A stretch of 64,000 nt of DNA from Siphonodentalium dalli (lineage: Eukaryota; Mollusca; Scaphopoda; Gadilida; Siphonodentaliidae), in the NCBI GenBank assembly GCA_032622095.1, contig CP136062.1, positions 162,932,875-162,996,874 of the forward strand, read 5' to 3'. The notes under the pieces were generated by a model that saw only the letters and a program-made list of their open reading frames with translations, was not told the DNA's origin and ran no database searches. Both the position numbers and the translations under genes were made by a program. Shown here one piece after another: positions 32,871-44,159 of this stretch (its first letter is position 1; every line of letters begins with the position of its first letter).

Positions 32871-34663
32871 TTAATTGTTATTTGAGAACTCTTGGGCGAG
32901 GTGCGAGTAGAGTCTGTTTACAAATATCTCTTTGCATGCTTTGGACGGCGAAAGGCGACAAAGACTTCCAAATAAACTCAACTTACGCGCATCAATGAAC
33001 GAACAAATTGGGCGCATGCCCAGTAAGCCTAACGCGATACACGTTCTTGTCCTAACAGGGAAGCCTTGGATACGCTTAAGACAAAATCGGTGGATCTTTT
33101 CAATGGATAATGCGTCAGAGACGGTCATGCCACAAAGAAACTCAGTACCATATAGACCTTTTGGTAGAACAACCGACTTATAAATAATTTCACAGCTTAA
33201 TGGTGTAATTCCTCCAGCATACAGACCGGTATTACTAAGGAGAAAATATGTTGATCTGATTTTGTCACAAACTTTCTCAGCTAGATCTTTGACGAAGTTT
33301 TGATTACTGATGTGTATACCTAGGTGAGTTAGTTCGTCCGTTTCTGACACACTGCCATCATTAAGCCTCCAATGTCTGATAATGCCATCGCTATGTCTAG
33401 CTGATTCATTGAATACAATGACTTTGCATTTAGTGGGGTTATACAGAAAACGCCATTTCTGGCTGTATGAAGAGCAGATGTCACACAAGCGTTGTAGGCC
33501 GTAGCTAGATAGTGACATTAACGTCATGTCGTCAGCCTGTGTTGGCGACGAACAATTTGTGGAGATAAGGCGAAAACCAAAGTTTGTAGCCTCGAGTGCA
33601 TGCAATAAGTCATCGATATACATCATGTAGAGAAGAGGAGAGAGTATATCTCCCTGCCTTGCTCCCTGTTTTATTTCAATTGCTCTAGAAAGTATACCGA
33701 CATGTTTAACAATACATGTTATACCACTGAGAAACTCCTTTAATAAAAGCCATATTTTACCATGAAAACCACGGAGGTGCAATTTCAACAATAACCCGTT
33801 TATCCAGACGGTGTCAAATGCCTTATGCACGTCTAAGAAACAAGCATACAGCTTGGTATGTTGTTCTTTGGTATAATTAATACTTTCATGTAATATGTAT
33901 GAAGACATGAGGCAGCTTACTTTTTTCTGAAAGCCGTTTTGTAGGGGGTGTACTTTGATAAGGTTTGGTGTGTTACACTCCATACGGCATAAGATAACTT
34001 TTTCTAATGTTTTGTATATCACTGGAAGAAGAGTTATTGCCCTGTAACTATCAAAATTTTTTTCGGTTTATCTCCACCTTTGTGCAAAGAAACCATCATA
34101 CCGATTTTGGCTTTTGGAGGTATGTATTGAAACTCAAGCATTTTGCTCAATACATGCGCGATACATTCTTTTAGTTTGTTACCCCCATAAACGATATGTT
34201 CATAGCATACCATGTCGGGTCCCGCGGCTTTTCCCATATTCATGGCCTTAAGAATAATTTCCAATTCATCCACAGACACGGGGTAAAGAAGAAGTTTGTC
34301 GCAGACAGTAGCGTCACGGTTATTTTCATATGTCAGATTGTCAACGAATGAATTAACATATTCACGATGGTCCTGATCAAATGTGCCTGATTCAAGTGGA
34401 TTATATAAACGTTCATAGTATTCAGCCCACGCGTTTGTGATTTCTTGCGGATTTCTTAGTGTGGAACCATCGAACGTAAACAAATTGTTGTTTTCGGAAT
34501 TACTTTTCGCCTTGCGCCGATTGAATAGTCTGAAAAAATGTTCCTGATTCATCTCGGCCGCGTTGTCAATAACGTCGTTTTGATCTGACAAGAATTTCGT
34601 GTTTGATTTACGAAGCTCTCTACGAAATGCACACTTTGCGGCTTTGTAGTGAGTGTATGACAT
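32871..34663 (-). pseudogene. LINE ORF2 reverse transcriptase
   Basis: The minus-strand segment 34663-34034 carries the pre-RT and RT fingers (MNMGKAAGPDMVCYEH, MVSLHKGGD). After a frameshift in an A-tract near 34035-34048 the segment 34022-32871 carries YACFLDVHKAFDTVW, QGARQGDILSPLLYMMYIDD and the catalytic QADDMTLMS, then the thumb (LTHLGIHIS, MRPICSF). This enzyme copies LINE RNA at the nicked target. All catalytic motifs are recognisable, but the frameshift and the two in-frame stops around it mean the polypeptide is not continuous. Confidence 0.9.
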
Positions 34664-34696
34664 ATGGTCTTCCCCACGTGGTCTACCTTCGGCAAT

Positions 34697-35971
34697 CTAT
34701 GTGCGCCTGAAGCTACGCATGTCGCTGTGCATGCCGCTCAGTTTATCATTCCAAAACGGCTTGACGTGAGATTTAAACGACTTTTGTGGAACGAAGAGCG
34801 TTGATGCCGAATCAATGGCTTCCACGATGTTCGAGTAATACGTGCAAAGACTGTCCGTATCAACGATTTGCGTTTCAGGTACCAGATTTTCAACACAGTT
34901 TTGATAACCTATTATAGACGACTCTGATGAGAGGAATTTTTTCCAGTTTAGTACACAGCATGGACTTTCTGCAGGGATATATTTCGAAGTGATCTCGATG
35001 CTTAATTTCACAGGTCTGTGGTTTGAGTAATCTAAAGCGGAGTCGGATAGAACCTGTGTGGCCGTAACAAGAGGGAGGTTATTTTTATGTATTAATATAT
35101 GGTCTATTATTGTGCCAGGTCCACCAGTTGCAGGGACGTGGGTTGCTATCAGGCGTGTGAGTGGATCAGAATAGTTAACTGAGACCAGTTTCCTGCGTGA
35201 CAGAAATTTCGAAAAACTACGGTTTCTGGCATCAGATTTCTGGATATTTCCGTTTAGATCACCCATTATAATGACATTCCTCATTGTGGAATAATAATCT
35301 ACAAGTTCATCTAAGGTATCGATATAATTTCGATAGAATTCGACAGTATAGTTAGTTGACGGAAGGTATACTTGAAAAATGTATGTGTACTGTGATTCTG
35401 CTAGCGGCAATTGAATCCCGCATATTCTATCATCATTCAGTTGGATGATCGAGACGACACTATCCAACTTTTGGTGCCAGAAAATTGCTACTCCCCCTGT
35501 ATCGCGACCCCTTTGCATCGGAATTCGCTGCGAGAAATCACAAACGGCGTGGTACCGGTATGACTTACTGATTGTGTCAAGAATATGCACATTATGGTTA
35601 TGAAGCCAGTGCTCGCTAATACCTAGTATGTCTACATCTTGATTTGCGAGCAACTGTGACATGTATGGCGTACTTCCCATCGCCCCAGTGGCGTTCCATG
35701 TGATAATATTCAACATGGTCTCGGTGACAAATTCTACTAACAACAATAAGACAATAGAGCGTGTAAGTACGCGCGACTTGAACATGTTTGGCAAATTATT
35801 ATTAATATGCACGATAGGAATCAGACTGATCTCTATTTCTATAATTAGATCGCTGCGACCTCGATTGGTTTCTTTCGTCGAATGATCTTTTGGAGAGCCA
35901 TTGTCTGCAGAGAACGTTAGGCGGCCAGAATCCATCTTCAAAGACTGCATCGAAGTCATCAATGTGCACAT
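34697..35971 (-). pseudogene. LINE ORF2 APE-type endonuclease
   Basis: The conserved domain starts near 35715 with LNIITWNATGAMG and continues with GISEHWLHNHN, GGVAIFWHQ, IMGDLNGN and SNHRPVKLSI near 35030. These are the metal-binding and catalytic blocks of exonuclease III/APE-like LINE endonucleases, which nick the target to prime reverse transcription. The residues upstream of 35715 overlap the ORF1 end in another frame and are unlikely to be translated. The frame ends at a TAG at 34697-34699, after which the same phase continues open into the RT segment. The stop is therefore a point lesion and not the natural end. Confidence 0.88.
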
Positions 35972-36113
35972 TTATTCTAGCCGAAACTGGTGAATCGTAA
36001 CGACCACCTCTGAGGATTTTTACCACAGAATGTCGAATATAGCTTCGACGTGGAACTGGATAGCTATACACCTCGGACACCGGATTTCCAACTAATTCCG
36101 GTGTCCCCCAGCT
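35802..36113 (-). pseudogene. C-terminal remnant of LINE ORF1
   Basis: The frame contains VPRRSYIRHSVVKILRGGRY, ARINVHIDDFDAVFED and FWPPNVLCRQW, then an arginine/serine-rich end. It looks like the conserved end of an ORF1-type protein just before ORF2. There is no ATG, and the frame is closed by a stop just upstream, next to an inverted repeat at 36073-36104. The N-terminal part of ORF1 is missing on this strand. Confidence 0.5.
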
Positions 36114-36439
36114 CTACCACCACCAGCAACAACACCAGCACAGCCACCACCCGTTCTGTGGAGGAGATAATCGCAAACTTCGAAAGACTCTTGGTTCAAT
36201 CCATTATTGAACAAGAAAGACAGCAAAAAAAGACTGAAGAACGGAATAAAGAACACGAAGAACACGAAGAATTCAAGCGAGAAATTAAACGGGAAGCTGC
36301 GCTCCAACAACAACGGGAAGAAGAACAGGCAGCTGTGCTCCAACAACAACAACAGCAATCAGAACTCCAACAACAACAACAACAACAAACAGAACTCCAA
36401 CACAGAAAAAAAAAGAAAGCCAAGAAAAAGAAAAAATAA
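36012..36439 (+). CDS. Antisense polyglutamine/coiled-coil frame inside the LINE, unknown
   Basis: A 142-codon plus-strand frame, opposite to the LINE, without an ATG near its start. It has a Ser/Thr-rich start (VSPSSTTTSNNTSTATT), a charged coiled coil (IEQERQQKKTEERNKEHEEH), glutamine runs and a polylysine end before TAA. The composition is protein-like on this strand and implausible on the other (polycysteine, polyserine). It may be part of ORF1 placed backwards by a 5' inversion, or a fragment of another element. Confidence 0.4.
36073..36104. repeat. Short inverted repeat at a possible inversion junction
   Basis: GGACACCGGA and TCCGGTGTCC form 10-bp perfect arms around an 11- to 12-bp loop. 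It lies exactly between the minus-strand ORF1 remnant and the plus-strand charged frame. Confidence 0.7.
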
Positions 36440-36591
36440 CTCTATGTCTAGATCATTTTCATTTCACCCTCACCAATCTCATGTTAATGTTACACCATTA
36501 CATGTTCGCATTAAATTCAACAGTGGGTTGTAGGAGAGGGGTTCCGCCCCTTTCAAATCTTCCCGGGAAAGTTTCCCAAACCCCCATAGTA

Positions 36592-36919
36592 GTGTCGCAT
36601 GAACCGCATTTACTCCGTCAACAGGCCGACTTTTTATTCATCTATTCTGTTCTGGATACCGTTGATTAACAGTTTGACGACGCATATGTGTGAACTGTTA
36701 GCTAAATAGTACTAGTACTGCATTGCCTGACATCAAGTGGAAATCACGTAAGAATTTTGATTAGCCCTTTACCCAACAAAACGGCCAAAAACGCCCATAT
36801 AAAGCTTCAACAACCTAAAATATCTTTGGTCTGTCTCAATAACACCATACAAATATTGATATCATTGGAACCGGTTCATTGACCACATTGTGATGGTTAC
36901 AGTTATGCTCTGTGCCAAT
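36592..36919. repeat. 328-bp direct repeat flanking the LINE, right copy
   Basis: Copy of 31069-31396. Here the MITE left end continues uninterrupted into the complete MITE at 36761-37140, so this side shows the undisturbed host arrangement. Confidence 0.9.
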
Positions 36920-37140
36920 GCATTCTCTTGTATAAGAGAATGCATTGGCCTAAAAAAAATCGTTTTTAACACTTTTTATAATTTTTTCTTATAATATTTT
37001 CTACATTCTTTGACAATTTTATCATTTTTAATATGTGTTAAGCCAATGCATTCTCTTATATATGCGAGGCGACCTATGGTCGCCTCGCATATATAAGAGA
37101 ATGCATTGGCATAGGGCCGTTCTGTTGGGTAAAGGGTTAA
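36761..37140. mobile_element. piggyBac-type hairpin MITE, copy 3
   Basis: It starts TTAGCCCTTTACCCAACA (one change in the TTAA) and ends TTGGGTAAAGGGTTAA. The left palindrome is shortened to CCAATGCATTCTCTTGTATA and its complement; the right palindrome is full length. The left 159 bp are also present at 31238-31396 as part of the LINE-flanking duplication, so this MITE was already there when the LINE landed. Confidence 0.9.
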
Positions 37141-38503
37141 TTGGTCTAAATGTTATTTGTAGAGCATTATAGAAGGTCATAGTTCAATACCAGTGCAATG
37201 TTAGTAATTATGAGGAGTTTTTGTTTACAATCTATAAATAAAACACTAAATACACATCATATACACACACTCTTTAATTTAAAAGATTTCGGCATTCATG
37301 GATGAAAGCTAGAACCTCAGAGAGTTACATGACTTGGCTGTACTATGTTCATAACACAGAACTATATATACGTGCAGTGTAGTCATTTCCGCGTGGTGAA
37401 ATTAACACTCTTTGCGGTCTTTGGATCCGCTGCCAATAAAACAGACATCGTCATGAGATGGTCTAAAGGCTGAATGGACGACGGATTACATTGAACCGAA
37501 CAGATAGTGCTATCAACAGCAGCTCGTGGTCATCCTACTTGCAAGTGTTGAATTCAAATTCCGCAGAGTCATTTATGGAATCGATATTAAAGGCTCTCAA
37601 GCCAATATCAACACAAAGTGAATGCAAATTCCGGCAATTTGCATGCGACAATGTAATTTATGACATCGGGGATGCATTAATACTGCGACCGGGCGCATTA
37701 TTCTGCCATATGCAGCTAATTTGAACCATTAAGGAGCGCCATCGGACGCGAAGAGCTGCAGGATACTTCACAAATGTGGTCGTTAACTTTTGGGCGAGGG
37801 GCGTACCTTTTTACATGACACACATAATTAGACTTTGCACAATATCAATAGAAGCAGCTTGGAGTTAAAACCGCCGATGCAGACCGATGTCCATGTTTAC
37901 CATCATGTGATGTGTGCGTTTAGGAGTTCTGCAGTTCTGATCCCAGATTATACTAAACTGAGGGACCAGGATATCTTCCTTTCAGTCCTTCATATGCTGT
38001 ATATTTAATTAATTGTAGCCATCGTTTATATATACATATCCATAAATAATATAGTGTACATAACCACCGAGGAGACGACCGTTTGGGATGAATCTACGTT
38101 ACTATAGTACTGGGGATGTGCGGTATCTATCTCTGGATATGTACACCCAGGGCAGAATGTGTTGTCATTTCAAGATATGCGACATTATTGTATGATCACA
38201 AACGTTCTACTCAAAGTCCCATACTAAATGATACGGAAAATGAGTTGATAAATCATGATATCTACTGGATTGTCCTATAAATAGGACAGATTGGTTAATA
38301 ACAAGATCACGCGACGTCATTAGTTATTAATAGGAAATGTAATCTGTTTATTAAATTTTGACTTCTTGAATCACATTGTTGTGCATTTGATGGATCCATG
38401 TACATATATACACGGGTCAGTAAGGTATTGCTGGCCTAATGGGCTTTGTAACATTGGCAGATCATATAATAAAACACTTACTGCATTGTTTCGAGGTTGA
38501 CAT
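37141..38503. other. Unassigned sequence, no gene seen
   Basis: A 77-codon frame at 37491-37724 has no recognisable motif. No RNA or array was seen. Confidence 0.3.
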
Positions 38504-38580
38504 GAGGATTTATCAACCCTTGGAAGTTAATATCACCTCAGCCTCGGTGATAATTAACTTCCTCGGGTTGATAAATCCTC
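38504..38580. repeat. 77-bp hairpin
   Basis: GAGGATTTATCAACCC and GAAGTTAATATCACC pair with the inverted GGTGATAATTAACTTC and GGGTTGATAAATCCTC around TCAGCCTC. It looks like a tiny MITE or foldback. The arms have only one or two mismatches. Confidence 0.8.
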
Positions 38581-39299
38581 AAACAATTCAATAAATGCAT
38601 AATATTAGAATAGGTCGGGATCCTGCAGCGATTTTAATATTTTGTGTAATCATATTGTATTTTGACATTCATTCTGCCAATAAAGTATCTATATATTATA
38701 CTTTGTTCTCACCATTCTCATTCACAAATTTTAAAACGGGAATACCGGTACCATTCCATTTGCGATGGAGAGAGCCATCTTGAATGAAGGTTAAAATTCG
38801 GAAGGATATAGAGAACGGTGTAGAACGGAGTATATGTCGACGAGAACCAATGTTACTCCACATCTGCCCATTTGTATATTTATTCAAATGGGAATTTTTT
38901 TAAGCATATAGCATTCTTGTAAAGAAATAACTTTCAAACTTTCAAATTTCCCTATATGAGACAACGATGAAACGGCAAATAACACATATCATTGATTCAA
39001 CTTTTATATTGTTTATGTAGGCCCATTCATATTATTTGGTTTCGTGACGTCAAATGTTATTTTTGATCAGTCGTGCGCATTGAACAATAAGATACACTGA
39101 CTTCTTTTAAATCGAGTTACTATATATTCTTATTACTGATTACATTAGCTGAAGGCACATTGATTCGTCTACAACATGACTGCATGTGTCGCATGACATT
39201 GTCTGGTACGTTATGTAGAAGATTTCATCTGGAATTTGTGCAACGAAAAAAAATGGTCTCTTATTCTGGTATTAGGAATTTAAAGACATACATAGACTT
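38581..39299. other. Unassigned sequence
   Basis: Only chance open frames were seen. Confidence 0.3.
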
Positions 39300-41000
39300 G
39301 ATCGTATGCGTGAAATTGATAAGTTAGTAATTAGGCGCTGAGTCAATCTGGGGAATGTAGAATTATAATAACATCGCCGAAAATTTCAAATAAATCGACC
39401 ATACCATGCACTCCGTAGAAACTATGGCGCAAATGTAAATATTTACATCTCGAATCGGGAAATTTTCGTAAAAATTAACTTCTTTGAGCACGAGTATTCT
39501 CAATTTCTATTTGATCACCCTACCGGGGTGTTTCACATCACTATAATTGTGTGTAACCAATGCAACAACTCAAGGATTCAGAACTATTAAATGAAGTACT
39601 GTATCGGGAATGCCGTGCGTGTTTGGAGACCCTATATATTTGTAATCGTTATGTTATTGTCCAGGATCCGCAAAATCCCCGTTATCATATAACCAGAGGT
39701 TTGTTCCGAAGGATAGATAACAGATATAAGGGTGACAGCATTGCAAGATGTAACTGAGATATGTAGTCTGGGAGGAATGGGTATTTCCTATCTCGATCAG
39801 CAACTGCCATTTAGCGTCGGTTTTCTTTGACAGCGAAATTGCCTCCACTGAGAACTTGACATTAAAAGTATCAAGCGTCTTAACATATCACATTAAGTGT
39901 CAAGCGTTTGCAGCATGAGACATTAAACTATCACATTAAGTGTCAAGCGTTTCAATAAGAGTTTACACACTTATAATGTTAATTTATATATTTCATATAA
40001 ACTGATACCACGGTAAGTTTAAATCGTCGAAAGAATCAAGGCGAATTCGTGAACGAATAGTGGTCCAACATCGTCAACAAAACGATAAACATTATCGTAA
40101 TTTCATTTTTGCGCAAGAGCATCCCTTGTAACTCAATCAAGCAGTTTGGAGTTAGTGAGTGAGACCCGGGAGAATTTGAAACCCTCTCCTACAACACACT
40201 TTAAAGAATACATTATGAAGGATCTTTAATGCTGCACCAGCGGAGCTCCAGTCCTGAAAGTGTTAATCCTTCCTGGATGTTTAGTCCGTTATCTTGGTAT
40301 AGATTGTGTCGGTTTGAAGACTAAATAATTCCCGTTTATGTCACATCCCGGTCAGGTTAACGGATACGTTTCAAAGAAACTCGTTTTGGGGTATGTTTAA
40401 ATAATAAGGCTAATAGAACCTGGGACTTATATAATACATTATAGTCCCAGCTATAACGCAGGGCAAACATTAGACTAAGACTTCTCGGTCCACAACAGCT
40501 TGGGATATCGGTTGGGATGATGCTGTTTTTGAACCGAGTCCCACCCTGTTGCTCTTCTTATATTATGGAGTTGTTCGTATACGTGAAATTGATGTTAGCA
40601 CTTAGACGCTAAGCCAACCTGGGAAATATAGAATTCAAATAACATCGCCGAAATTTTCAAAGAAATCGACCATACCACTCCATAGAAAACATCGTCGGAA
40701 CTGCGCTCAAATGTAAATATTAACATCTCGATTCGGGACGCAGTTATCCCCTCGTGTCGTGAAACCTTCTGCACGCTGTTGACATTTCTCATAAATTGTA
40801 TATCCAAATCCCACCACAAAACGTCATTCTTATACATGGATTATAAGTAGTGGCTCACCTTGTCGGATTGATTGTCATTTTTGTTAAGTCGTGTTCCCAC
40901 CAATAAAAAAGTATATACAGCTGCACGTACTTCAGACCTTATCATTTTTAAATAGTACAGTCGACGTGGTTTGAATTGACGTTTGTTTGTTTAAAAAAAA
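39300..41000. repeat. Unclassified dispersed repeat module, copy A
   Basis: Blocks in order: ATCGCCGAAAATTTCAAATA, GTGTTTCACATCACTATAAT, CAATGCAACAACTCAAGGAT, GGGTGACAGCATTGCAAGAT, AAGAAACTCGTTTTGGGGTA and TTGTCGGATTGATTGTCATT. The same blocks recur in order at 44160-46960. The first block also recurs at 40590-40740 and 60960-61110. No protein or terminal repeat was identified. Confidence 0.6.
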
Positions 41001-41859
41001 AATATTTGTATGGGATAAAAAAACATGAACATCATAAAAACATTAATTCACAATACTAAAAGACGATGATTTGGTTTTACATAGAGATATATAATTAAAC
41101 CAAGTTGGGCTATAAGATTTTGAGGACACCACCAGGTTATCATATCTCCATGATGATACAGATGTTTTAAAGAAATAGCCAGTTGATCCTCTGTTCGTGG
41201 TTCTATACTGACTAATTATTCTCAGTTTAAAAGAAATGTTGAAATATATCAGCTACATGTAACTTACACAGAGCGAGATTTTAAGTTGTGTATGTTAGTA
41301 TGAATTTGTTCTAAAAGTTGAAAGAAATCCTATGTATCGGGCAGATGAACCCTTGTCAGATGCTAGTAATGCACGATCCTGAAAAGTCATGTGTTACTAA
41401 CTTTGTTTTGTTTTTTTTCTCATAAGAAACTATGATTGAATGCACACTGTGACCACTATATTGAACAGGCCATCTATACATTTCCATCTCTCTTGACAAA
41501 TTGTATTTTTTTTGTGGAACACATCTTGAATGGGCCATACTCAATTGTGTTATGATACATGAGCCATTCTGACATGCCATCCTCTGACGATTCAAGGTCC
41601 CTAAATTTACAAGAATATATGTATCTGTTAAACAGACTTATAAATATACTTTTATTTCTTCTATGTATCTGTTTTTGCTAGCTACCTATATGAATATCCT
41701 GATTTCCATCCCCATATATATATGACAGTTAAGAAGATATAATTGTTCAAGTGACTTCATTCGGCCACCATTAAATTTGTCAATGTTTTGAAAATTGAAC
41801 GCCAAAAATTCCTAAGAACGAATTATTGAGATGGCTATATATTACTTTATCTTCAATAT
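41001..41859. other. Unassigned sequence
   Basis: No gene or repeat was recognised. Confidence 0.3.
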
Positions 41860-44060
41860 ATTCTTATCGATGTTAGTGCTCCTACTCTCACCAAACGGCA
41901 CCAAGTGTGGCGTCTTTAACCCTTTACCCAACAAAACGGCCAAAACCGGCCAAATAAAGCTTCAACAGCCTAAAATATCTTCGGTCTGTCTCAATAGAAC
42001 CATACACATATGGATATCATTGGAACCGGCTCCTTGACCACATTGTGATAGTTACAGTTAGCCCTGTGCCAAAGCATTCTCTTATATGTGCGAGTCGACC
42101 ATAGGTCGCCTCGCATATATAAGAGAATGCATTGGCCTAAAAAAATTCTTTTTTTAACACTTTTTACCATTTTTTCTTACATTCTTTAACAATTTTATAA
42201 TTTTTAATGTGTTAAGCCAATGCATTCTCTTATATATGCGAGGCGACCTATGGTCGACTCGCATATATAAGAGAATGCATTGGCACAGGGCCCTTCTGTT
42301 GGGTAAAGGGTTAACCCACATGATTTGATCTCTCGTATCATTAGTGCTAAACATAATTGTATCAGCTTTGGTGCCCCACCCCTCCCCATTCATGACTCGA
42401 ACGGCGACACTTTTGACATATTTAAACCACGTCCAATAGATTCATGGTGGCATAGAAGTGATTATGTATCAGTTGGTGGGAATCGATAACTAAACAAATT
42501 CATATTAAATTTAGTGCTCCTCATCTCTCACCCAAACGGCTCTAATTTGGCAGAATATTATGGAGAAGAATATGTATAACTTTGGTGGAAATCGGGGCTA
42601 AAAATAAGTTTGATAAATGTTGGTGCTCTCCAGCTGTGTGCACCCCGACTCAAACGGCGCCATATTGTGGATATGATTATGTACAGATTTGGCGGAAATC
42701 GGCGACAGAAATATGTCATCATTTTTGCTGCCCCTCAAATTTATTTATCAAATTTAGTGCCTCATCTCTCACCCAAACGGCATCAACGATACCAACCGCA
42801 CCAATTAGGCGTATTTAAACAGCACGATTAGATTCGTCGTATCACAGAGAAGAAGATGTATCAATTTGGTGGAAATCTGCGCTAAAAATATTTTTGATCA
42901 ATGTTTTTTTTATCAATTTTGGTGTCCGTCTCCCCCTCCATGCACCCGTGACTCGAAAGACCACAATTTTAACTTCTTTAAACCACACGATTAGATTCCT
43001 AATATCATCGAGATGATTATGTAAACATATATGATGGTAATCGGCGACTAAATAATTTTTTATCAAAGAATCCCCCCATCACTAACACAAGCGCCACAAA
43101 TATGGCGTCTTTAAATCATGATATCATGGAGAAGAAAGTGTATCACTTTGGTGGAAATCGGCGATAAAAAAGTTTTTATCAATTTTTGTGCCCCTCTCCT
43201 CTTCCGTGCACCCCGACTCGAACGGCGCCACTTTTGACATCGTTAAACCACACCAATAAATTACTCATATCATGGAGATTATTATGTATAAGTTTGCTGG
43301 CAATCGGTTCCACCTTTGACATCTTTAAACCACACGATTAAATTCCTGATATCACGAAGATGATTATATATCAGTTTTGTGGTAATCGTCGGCTAAACAA
43401 ATTATAATCAAATTTAGCACCCCCCCCCCCACCAAAACGGCACCGATTTGGCGTCTTTCGATCACACGATTGTATTCCTCGTATCATGGAGATGATTGTG
43501 AATCAATTTGGTGGAAATCTGCGCAAAAATATTTATATCAATTTTGGTGTCCCCTCCACCATTACTGCACCCCTGACTCGAATGACACCACTTTTGACAG
43601 CTTTAAGCCACACAATTATACTCCTGATATCATGGAGATGGTTATGTATATGTTTGGTGGTAATTGGCGACTAAACAAATTATTATCAAATTTGGTGCCC
43701 CCGCCCCCCCCCCCCCACCCATCTCTCATCCAAAACGGCACCAATTGTCGTCTTTAAATCACACGATTAGATTCATTGTATCATGGAAAAGAATGTGTAT
43801 CGATTTGGTGGGAGTCGGCGCTAAAGATGTTGTTATCAATTTTTGGTGCCCCCTCCCCTTCTGTGAACACCTGACTCGAACTGCGCCAGTTTTAACATCT
43901 TTAAACCACACCAATAGATTCATCATATCATGGATATGATTATGTATAAGTTTGGTGGAAATCGGCGACAAACAAATTGCTGCCCCTCCCCATTTTTTGC
44001 CCTGACAAGAACAGCGTCACTTTATAAAATTCTGACCCATACCATTCTCTTCCGCGTAAA
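41860..44060. repeat. Diverged satellite array with alternating 140-160-bp half-units
   Basis: Recurring words are TCTCACCCAAACGGCACCAA, GGCGTCTTTAAATCACACGA, ATCATGGAGATGATTATGTA and TTGGTGGAAATCGGCG. They alternate with a second half-unit containing CACCCCGACTCGAACGGCGC and TTTGACATCTTTAAACCACA. About 12 half-units are visible. The first unit is interrupted by a MITE. C-tracts near 43421 and 43704 are local expansions. Confidence 0.8.
41916..42314. mobile_element. piggyBac-type hairpin MITE, copy 4, inserted in a satellite unit
   Basis: TTAACCCTTTACCCAACA at the left, TTGGGTAAAGGGTTAA at the right, two full palindromes inside. It lies within GGCGTCTTTAA...TTAACCCACATGATTTG, where neighbouring satellite units read GGCGTCTTTAAATCACACGA without interruption. 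The unit supplies the empty site and shows that TTAA was the target. Confidence 0.93.
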
Positions 44061-44159
44061 ATGGACCCCGTCAGACCCCTTTGATGTCATCTAGATGACC
44101 CCACGTGACTTTATATAGAACACAGACATTCTGAAAATATAGATAGAGCTATAAGAATA

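Larger units (their letters stand above)
31397..36591 (-). mobile_element. Near-full-length APE/RT non-LTR retrotransposon (Jockey/CR1-like LINE)
   Basis: On the minus strand the 5195-bp insert runs from a G-rich 5' end at 36591 to a 3' end GGACAATAAAGATATATATA at 31397. Order: leader with an odd antisense frame, ORF1 remnant, endonuclease, RT, cysteine finger, then a 3' UTR rich in GTGTGT (CACACA on plus, 31600-31840). It is flanked by the 328-bp direct repeat. Premature stops at 34697 and 32871 and a frameshift near 34035 inactivate this copy. The family assignment is from gene order and RT/APE motifs only. Confidence 0.88.
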
